From assembly GCA_021199595.1 (NCBI GenBank), contig JAJQHT010000158.1, positions 1 through 5,459 on the forward strand: a stretch of DNA of 5,459 bases, given 5' to 3'. Below the pieces are notes generated by a model. The model saw only the letters and a list, made by a program, of their open reading frames with translations, ran no database searches and was not told the DNA's origin. The DNA comes from Oscillospiraceae bacterium (lineage in GTDB: Bacteria > Bacillota > Clostridia > Oscillospirales > Oscillospiraceae). Shown in pieces: positions 1-5,459 of the stretch (position 1 is the stretch's first letter; the number at the start of each line of letters is the position of its first letter). Position numbers and translations under genes: made by a program.

Positions 1-2045
<2,045 letters not shown>

Positions 2046-2050
2046 AGAGC

Positions 2051-2056
2051 ATCACC
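2051..2056 (-). promoter_or_regulatory. Unusual ribosome site of atpG overlapping the atpA stop
   Basis: There is no AGGAGG before atpG. GGTGAT on the minus strand, which pairs with the outer part of the usual anti-Shine-Dalgarno, sits 5 bases before the ATG at 2045 and contains the atpA stop TGA (2054-2052). This suggests that ribosomes finishing alpha re-initiate on gamma. Confidence 0.5.
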
Positions 2057-3812
2057 ACTTTCCCGCAGACGCAAAGGTTTTTGCAAGCGATTCAATTTCC
2101 TGCCGCCTATTCGCCGTGAGCTGACCGGTCTCATCTATCTCCCGGCAGAGGGCAGGAGCGTGCTCCTCCACATAGGCCGTGAGGCCCTTGGCGCAGGCGG
2201 TAATTTGGGCGGTGGGAACATCCTGAAGGCAATGGCCCAGAGCGGACACCAGCAGAACCACCTGCCGATGCTGACTGAGCGGGCAATACTGCTCCTGCCG
2301 CAGCAGAGCCATCAGCGCCGCCCCATGGGTAAGCTGACGGCGGGTCACGTCATCCAGGTCGCTGGAAAACTGTGTAAAGACCTCCATCTCCCGGTACTGG
2401 GCAAGCTCCAGGCGCAGCGTTCCGGCGGCGGATTTCATAGCCTTTGTCTGGGCGTCCCCGCCCACACGGGAGACGGAGAGGCCCACGTTCACCGCAGGGC
2501 GCTGGCCGGCGAAGAACAGGTCGCTCTCCAAAAATATCTGGCCATCGGTGATAGAGATAATATTCGTCGGGATATAGGCCGAAACATCTCCGGCCTGTGT
2601 CTCAACGATGGGAAGCGCCGTCAGGCTTCCGCCGCCCTTGGCGGCAGAGAGATGGGCCGACCGCTCCAAAAGCCGGGAGTGCAGATAGAATACATCGCCC
2701 GGGTAAGCTTCACGGCCAGGGGAACGCTCCAGCAGCAGGGACATGGCCCGATATGCGACCGCGTGCTTTGACAGGTCATCATAGACAATCAGCACATCCC
2801 GTCCCTGGCGCATGAAATACTCGCCCAGTGTGCATCCCGCATAGGGCGCGATATATTGCAGCGGCGCGCTGTCGCTGGCGGTAGCCGCTACAATGATGGA
2901 ATAATCCATCGCCCCATGGCGGCGCAGCGTTTCCGCAAGCTGAGCCACAGAACTGGCCTTCTGGCCGATGGCCACATAGATGCAGATAATATCCTTGCCC
3001 TTCTGATTCAGAATGGTATCCAGGGCAATGGCTGTCTTGCCGGTCTGACGGTCGCCGATGATAAGCTCACGCTGGCCCCGGCCAATGGGGAACATGGAGT
3101 CGATGGCCAAAAGGCCGGTCTCCAGGGGCGTATTCACCGGCTGGCGGTCAATGATGCCAGGGGCGGGGCTTTCCATGGGCAGATAGTCCTGGGCCTCGAT
3201 AGGGCCAAGGCCGTCGATGGGCTGGCCCAAAGCGTCCACGACCCGGCCCAAAAAGCCCTCACCAACAGGCACGCCGGCCTCCCGCCCCGTGCGTTTGACT
3301 TCACTGCCGGCGGAAACATATTGGTCATCCCCGAACAGAATACAACCGATATGATCCCGGCGCAGCTCCTGCACCATGCCGCGCACGCCGGAGGAGAACA
3401 GTAAAATCTCTCCATAGGCTGCTTCATCCAGGCCGCTGACCGTGGCAATGCCGTCCCCTACTGTCAAAACAGTGCCGGTCTGCTCCGCCAATGCCTCCGG
3501 CGTCCAGCCCCGCAGGGTCTCCCGCAGGAGGGGAATCACATCCCCGTCGCTTTGCTGAACCGCCGCTGTCCATTTTTCCTTGAGCTGACGCAGCCGCTCC
3601 GCCGCATCCCATTTGTATACATCCGCCCCAGCCTCAAGCCGGAAGCCGCCGGGGATGGAGCTGTCCTCCACCCACTCCAGAACGGCGTTTCCATACCGTT
3701 CCTGCAGGAAAGACAGCAGCTCCTCCCATCGGGCCGGGCTGGGCCGCTCCGCGCTGTAAAGCACGGCTCGAAGCGCGTCCTCCTGGGGGATGGTTTTTTT
3801 ATCTCTCCCCAT
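2052..3812 (-). CDS. atpA: F1 ATP synthase subunit alpha with fused delta C-terminal domain
   Basis: Non-catalytic nucleotide-binding subunit of the F1 head, in three copies alternating with beta. The product is 586 residues, about 84 more than usual at the N-terminus. Residues about 15-83 resemble the C-terminal domain of delta (next entry). From about 90 the alpha subunit proper begins: N-terminal helix [12 protein letters not shown], beta-barrel domain starting [10 protein letters not shown] (113-122), Walker A GDRQTGKT (253-260, K259), Walker [10 protein letters not shown] (341-349), the segment [12 protein letters not shown] (441-452) with arginine finger R449 (E. coli alphaArg376), and a C-terminal helical domain to W586. 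The alpha part shows no missing key residue. A ribosome site 9 bases before the ATG supports the long start. It overlaps atpF's C-terminal frame by 14 bases and is followed by atpG after 6 bases. No separate delta gene is present at its normal place. The alpha identity is certain; the fusion reading is strong by motif alignment. Confidence 0.97.
   Translation of the reverse strand: MGRDKKTIPQEDALRAVLYSAERPSPARWEELLSFLQERYGNAVLEWVEDSSIPGGFRLEAGADVYKWDAAERLRQLKEKWTAAVQQSDGDVIPLLRETLRGWTPEALAEQTGTVLTVGDGIATVSGLDEAAYGEILLFSSGVRGMVQELRRDHIGCILFGDDQYVSAGSEVKRTGREAGVPVGEGFLGRVVDALGQPIDGLGPIEAQDYLPMESPAPGIIDRQPVNTPLETGLLAIDSMFPIGRGQRELIIGDRQTGKTAIALDTILNQKGKDIICIYVAIGQKASSVAQLAETLRRHGAMDYSIIVAATASDSAPLQYIAPYAGCTLGEYFMRQGRDVLIVYDDLSKHAVAYRAMSLLLERSPGREAYPGDVFYLHSRLLERSAHLSAAKGGGSLTALPIVETQAGDVSAYIPTNIISITDGQIFLESDLFFAGQRPAVNVGLSVSRVGGDAQTKAMKSAAGTLRLELAQYREMEVFTQFSSDLDDVTRRQLTHGAALMALLRQEQYCPLSQHRQVVLLVSALGHCLQDVPTAQITACAKGLTAYVEEHAPALCREIDETGQLTANRRQEIESLAKTFASAGKW
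3564..3770 (-). other. Delta-subunit C-terminal domain module at the N-terminus of alpha
   Basis: Residues about 15-83 of the alpha protein align from memory with the end of bacterial delta (AtpH). [15 protein letters not shown] matches the start of that domain (in B. subtilis, VYSVKPLTDAEM). Then come a helix with [11 protein letters not shown], the strand pair around [18 protein letters not shown] (delta: D-S-IGG---R-GD--ID), and the final helix [12 protein letters not shown] (delta: SVRGRLERL). In ordinary delta/OSCP this domain binds the C-terminus of b. The preceding six-helix N-terminal domain of about 105 residues, which binds the tips of alpha, has no counterpart in the window. The DNA is continuous with the alpha frame, with no stop or start between the two parts. 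Confidence 0.82.
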
Positions 3813-3984
3813 GGCTCCCGTCTCCTTTTGCCGCGTTCAGGAAGGAGCCATAGGCCCCATCCAAGCCCGTCTCCCCGGACACCAGCTTTTCCGCGGCCTC
3901 GGCGGCCAGGCCCGCAATGTCCTTCTGCGCAGCAGCCACAATGCGCTCCCGCTCCGTCTGGGCGGTTACGCGGGCGTCGGAATC
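3799..3984 (-). pseudogene. atpF: Out-of-frame C-terminal part of subunit b
   Basis: Read one frame back from the atpF start, this stretch translates as about 60 residues that continue subunit b closely: DARVTAQTERERIVAAAQ, then a helix with IAGLAAEAAEKLV, and a final [10 protein letters not shown] typical of b C-termini, ending in TAA at 3799-3801. It overlaps the atpA start by 14 bases and contains the atpA ribosome site, the compact arrangement expected of an intact atpF-atpA junction. The same frame has a TAA at 3988-3990 just upstream, so the frame change lies between about 3987 and 3968. It has no start codon or ribosome site of its own, so it is probably not translated separately. The preserved sequence means the frameshift is either recent or an error in the sequence. 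Confidence 0.85.
3822..3827 (-). promoter_or_regulatory. Ribosome binding site of the atpA fusion
   Basis: AAGGAG on the minus strand, 9 bases before the ATG at 3812. It lies inside the C-terminal coding part of atpF. It supports the long form of alpha, including the delta-like extension, as the real product rather than a start nearer the alpha core. Confidence 0.8.
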
Positions 3985-4301
3985 AGCTTATCCGCCTGCT
4001 CTTTGGCCGCCTGGAGCTGGCTTGCGGTCTCGCGGGCCAGGGCCGCCTCGGCCTCCGCCCGTTTTTCGCTTATCTCCGCCTCCGTGTCAGCCAGCTTCGC
4101 CTGATATTCTGCCTCCATGGCCTCCGCCTGGGCCAGCTTTGCGGCGGCCTCGTCCGCCGCTTCCTGGTAATGGGCGGTGCGCTGATCCATGAATTTCTTC
4201 ACCGGCTTATACAGCAGCAGGTACAGCCCGGCAATCAAGATAACAAAGTTAAACAGATGCAGCAGTATCTGCTGCCAGTCAATATTCAGAGGAATGTTCA
4301 T
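3966..4301 (-). CDS. atpF: F1Fo ATP synthase subunit b, N-terminal two thirds (frameshifted gene)
   Basis: Stator stalk subunit that anchors F1 to subunit a. The open frame codes for 111 residues, against about 160-170 for the family. Residues about 8-31 form the single membrane helix (QQILLHLFNFVILIAGLYLL), followed by the family-typical YKPVKKFMDQR (31-41) and a long Ala/Glu/Lys-rich helix expected to dimerise (42-107). The frame then reads PTPA and stops at 3966-3968. The last four residues are not b-like, and the expected continuation is present in the -1 frame (next entry). One additional T at 3981-3982 (ATTCC to ATTTCC on the minus strand) would join the parts into a normal 167-residue b reading ADKLISDARVTAQ. 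As it stands the product lacks the C-terminal region that contacts delta. Real mutation and sequence error cannot be told apart here. Identity is firm; the intact or broken state is open. Confidence 0.88.
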   Translation of the reverse strand: MNIPLNIDWQQILLHLFNFVILIAGLYLLLYKPVKKFMDQRTAHYQEAADEAAAKLAQAEAMEAEYQAKLADTEAEISEKRAEAEAALARETASQLQAAKEQADKLIPTPA

Positions 4302-4307
4302 GCCTGT

Positions 4308-4314
4308 CTCCTTT
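4308..4314 (-). promoter_or_regulatory. Ribosome binding site of atpF
   Basis: AAAGGAG on the minus strand, 6 bases before the ATG at 4301, in the 40-base gap after the atpE stop. It fixes the atpF start at MNIPLNIDW. I see no hairpin or other signal in the rest of the gap. Confidence 0.8.
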
Positions 4315-4341
4315 CCTCTCCGATTTTATCCCCGTCCCCCA

Positions 4342-4707
4342 TTATAGGACAAAGATGATAAGGATGGCAACGATCAGGGCGTAGATAATGGCCGTCTCGA
4401 TAAACACCAGGCCCAGCATCAAGCTGGTACGGATCTGACCGGTGGCCTCTGGCTGACGGGAAATGCCCTCCGCAGACTTGCCAATGGCTATGCCCATGCC
4501 AATGGCACCAGCAGCGGCAGCAAGCCCTATGGCAATGGCCGCAGCCACAGCCTTGGCCCCAGAAGCGGAATCTGTGGTCTCCACCGTTTCGGCGGCGGTT
4601 TCCGCCGCCTCTCCGTCCGCCAGGGCGGGAGCGGCCAGCGCCAGCACCAGTACTACGGCCAGCAGCAGCACCGGCAGCATCTTCATCAGTGATTTCATGG
4701 TTTTCAT
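4342..4707 (-). CDS. atpE: F1Fo ATP synthase subunit c with N-terminal presequence
   Basis: Forms the rotating membrane ring that carries ions past subunit a. The 121-residue product is longer than the usual 70-90. Residues 1-30 look like a signal peptide: lysines near the start, a Leu/Val/Ala core, and an Ala-X-Ala type site ending APALA. An acidic, Thr/Ala-rich linker follows (31-50), then the hairpin: helix 1 about 52-77 with the Gly/Ala-rich GAIGMGIAIG, polar loop with the hallmark RQPEA (84-88), and helix 2 about 97-121 with the ion-binding glutamate E104 in FIETA. The Na+-type glutamine of helix 1 is replaced by M71, which argues for proton use, although T105 next to E104 is as in Na+ types. 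Start chosen at 4707 because of GGAGGT 7 bases upstream; the longer frame from 4791 overlaps atpB and has no ribosome site. Very likely correct as subunit c; cleavage of the presequence is inferred. Confidence 0.96.
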   Translation of the reverse strand: MKTMKSLMKMLPVLLLAVVLVLALAAPALADGEAAETAAETVETTDSASGAKAVAAAIAIGLAAAAGAIGMGIAIGKSAEGISRQPEATGQIRTSLMLGLVFIETAIIYALIVAILIIFVL

Positions 4708-4768
4708 CAATATAACCTCCGTTTTTATCAAAGCATTAAAATAATGTGCGTGTATGAATTCAATGGTA
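4708..4768 (-). promoter_or_regulatory. AT-rich atpB-atpE spacer with atpE ribosome binding site
   Basis: This 61-base spacer is clearly richer in A and T than the surrounding genes. On the minus strand it ends with GGAGGT (4720-4715), 7 bases before the ATG at 4707. This is the strongest ribosome site in the window and it decides the atpE start. An A/U-rich stretch just upstream of the Shine-Dalgarno resembles the arrangement before E. coli atpE, where it boosts translation so that c is made in excess of the other subunits; a similar role here is inference. I saw no convincing hairpin or promoter in it. Confidence 0.7.
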
Positions 4769-5459
4769 TCAGGCCGCTGCCTGGGACGCACCGTCGGCCT
4801 GGGATGCTTTCAGTTTTTTGGATTTTTTAGCTTTCGGCTTTTTCTCGGACTGCTCGGACACCTCGCCATAGAACAGTGCCGTCAGCATGGTCAGAACATA
4901 GCTTTGAATCAGCGCGTGGAGCAGGGTGAACAGCACGCCCACCACCACCGGCAGCACAAAGCTGAGGGCCGTGTAATAATACACCAGCTCCGTCACCAAA
5001 AGGCCGCTGAGCAGTGCGCCGAAGAGGCGGAAGCTCATGGAGATAGGCAGGGAGAAATCCTTTAGGGTCTTCCCCACGCCCTTGAAGCCGTTGCTGGCAA
5101 TGCCCCCGGACAGGATGACCAAATAGGAAAAACAACCGATGGCAATGGCCCCGTTGATGTCGGACAGCGGCGCCGGCAGGGCAATGGATATCCCATCCGT
5201 TGTAACCACCTGGAATCCAAACAGCTCAAAGATGGTTCCCACAAAAATATATGTCCCGGCGGCGAAGATATAGGCCCCCAAAAACTTGTTTCGATGGGGA
5301 CTGTTGGACTTTGCCATTCCGTCAAACATACCCACTAGTTCCTCTATCAAAAGCTGGAATTTTCCCGGCACATACTTGAACCGGGGGATGGCAAAAATCC
5401 GAATCAGGGCCGCAATCAGCAGCAGCACCCCAACCACTACACAGGAGGATATATAGGCC
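4769..5459 (-). CDS. atpB: F1Fo ATP synthase subunit a (partial, 5' end outside window)
   Basis: Membrane stator subunit that forms the two ion half-channels beside the c-ring. The frame stays open to the window edge, giving 229 residues plus a stop; a GTG at 5437 lies inside a membrane helix and is not the start. Numbering from the first complete codon, hydrophobic segments lie at about 2-24, 60-82, 103-120, 138-162 and 165-197. The hallmark arginine, equivalent to E. coli aArg210, is R144 in SFRLFGALLSG, and Q185 in HALIQSYVLTML matches Gln252. The usual RLFGN reads RLFGA, and the positions of E. coli Glu219 and His245 hold L153 and T178. After the last helix comes a hydrophilic tail (about 201-229) rich in Lys, then Ala, longer than the usual subunit a end. 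It is the first gene visible in the operon, followed by atpE after 61 bases. Identity is firm from motif plus gene order; the N-terminus cannot be judged. Confidence 0.95.
   Translation of the reverse strand, partial: AYISSCVVVGVLLLIAALIRIFAIPRFKYVPGKFQLLIEELVGMFDGMAKSNSPHRNKFLGAYIFAAGTYIFVGTIFELFGFQVVTTDGISIALPAPLSDINGAIAIGCFSYLVILSGGIASNGFKGVGKTLKDFSLPISMSFRLFGALLSGLLVTELVYYYTALSFVLPVVVGVLFTLLHALIQSYVLTMLTALFYGEVSEQSEKKPKAKKSKKLKASQADGASQAAA

Noticed and set aside
3799..3960. A separate complete delta (atpH) gene between atpF and atpA
   Set aside because: The interval encodes the C-terminal part of b in one frame and is far too short for a ~180-residue delta.
3966..3987. Programmed -1 ribosomal frameshift in atpF
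   Set aside because: The possible switch interval has no X-XXY-YYZ slippery heptamer and no evident stimulatory hairpin was noticed; a one-base deletion or sequence error is simpler.
3552..4358. Plus-strand frame of 268 codons across atpF and the atpA start
   Set aside because: Antisense shadow; low-complexity Pro/Arg/Leu composition typical of the reverse of Ala/Gly/Glu-rich coding sequence.
4708..4768. Terminator, promoter or small RNA in the atpB-atpE spacer
   Set aside because: No stem with a T-run and no convincing -35/-10 pair; only the AT-rich leader and ribosome site can be supported.
4342..4791. Longer subunit c frame starting at 4791
   Set aside because: It would overlap the end of atpB, has no ribosome site and adds a non-conserved segment before a good signal-like start at 4707, which has GGAGGT at 7 bases.
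4769..5437. Start of atpB at the GTG at 5437
   Set aside because: The frame is open upstream to the window edge with hydrophobic residues continuing the same membrane helix, so the GTG is an internal valine.

Overview
The window holds most of one F-type (F1Fo) ATP synthase operon, read entirely from the minus strand. Transcription runs from high to low coordinates: atpB (subunit a, 5' end cut by the window), atpE (c), atpF (b, apparently frameshifted), atpA (alpha, with an N-terminal delta-like domain), atpG (gamma) and atpD (beta, 3' end cut by the window). atpC (epsilon) would be expected beyond position 1 and the start of atpB beyond position 5459; neither can be seen. The operon promoter and terminator are also outside.

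The DNA is GC-rich by eye, the genes are tightly packed, and most have good AGGAGG-type ribosome sites. With the style of the proteins (c with a signal-like presequence, a divergent subunit a, a clostridial type of alpha and gamma), this suggests a GC-rich Firmicute of class Clostridia, perhaps of the Oscillospiraceae/Ruminococcaceae. That placement is an inference from style, not from a marker gene.

Layout: 5459-4769 subunit a; 4768-4708 an AT-rich spacer with the atpE ribosome site; 4707-4342 subunit c; 4341-4302 a short spacer with the atpF ribosome site; 4301-3799 subunit b, whose second part is in the -1 frame; 3812-2052 the delta-alpha fusion; 2045-1140 gamma; 1143-1 beta. atpF's displaced frame overlaps atpA by 14 bases, atpA and atpG are 6 bases apart, and atpG and atpD overlap as GTGA. 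No coding gap exceeds 61 bases, and all long plus-strand reading frames are antisense shadows.

The most unusual point is the stator. No separate atpH (delta) gene lies between atpF and atpA. Instead, the first ~84 residues of the alpha protein look like the C-terminal, b-binding domain of delta, joined directly to a full alpha subunit; the N-terminal six-helix domain of delta is absent. The neighbouring b gene also carries a one-base frameshift that removes its C-terminal third. Together a and c would form the ion path, b and the delta-like domain the stator, alpha and beta the catalytic head, and gamma the rotor shaft.
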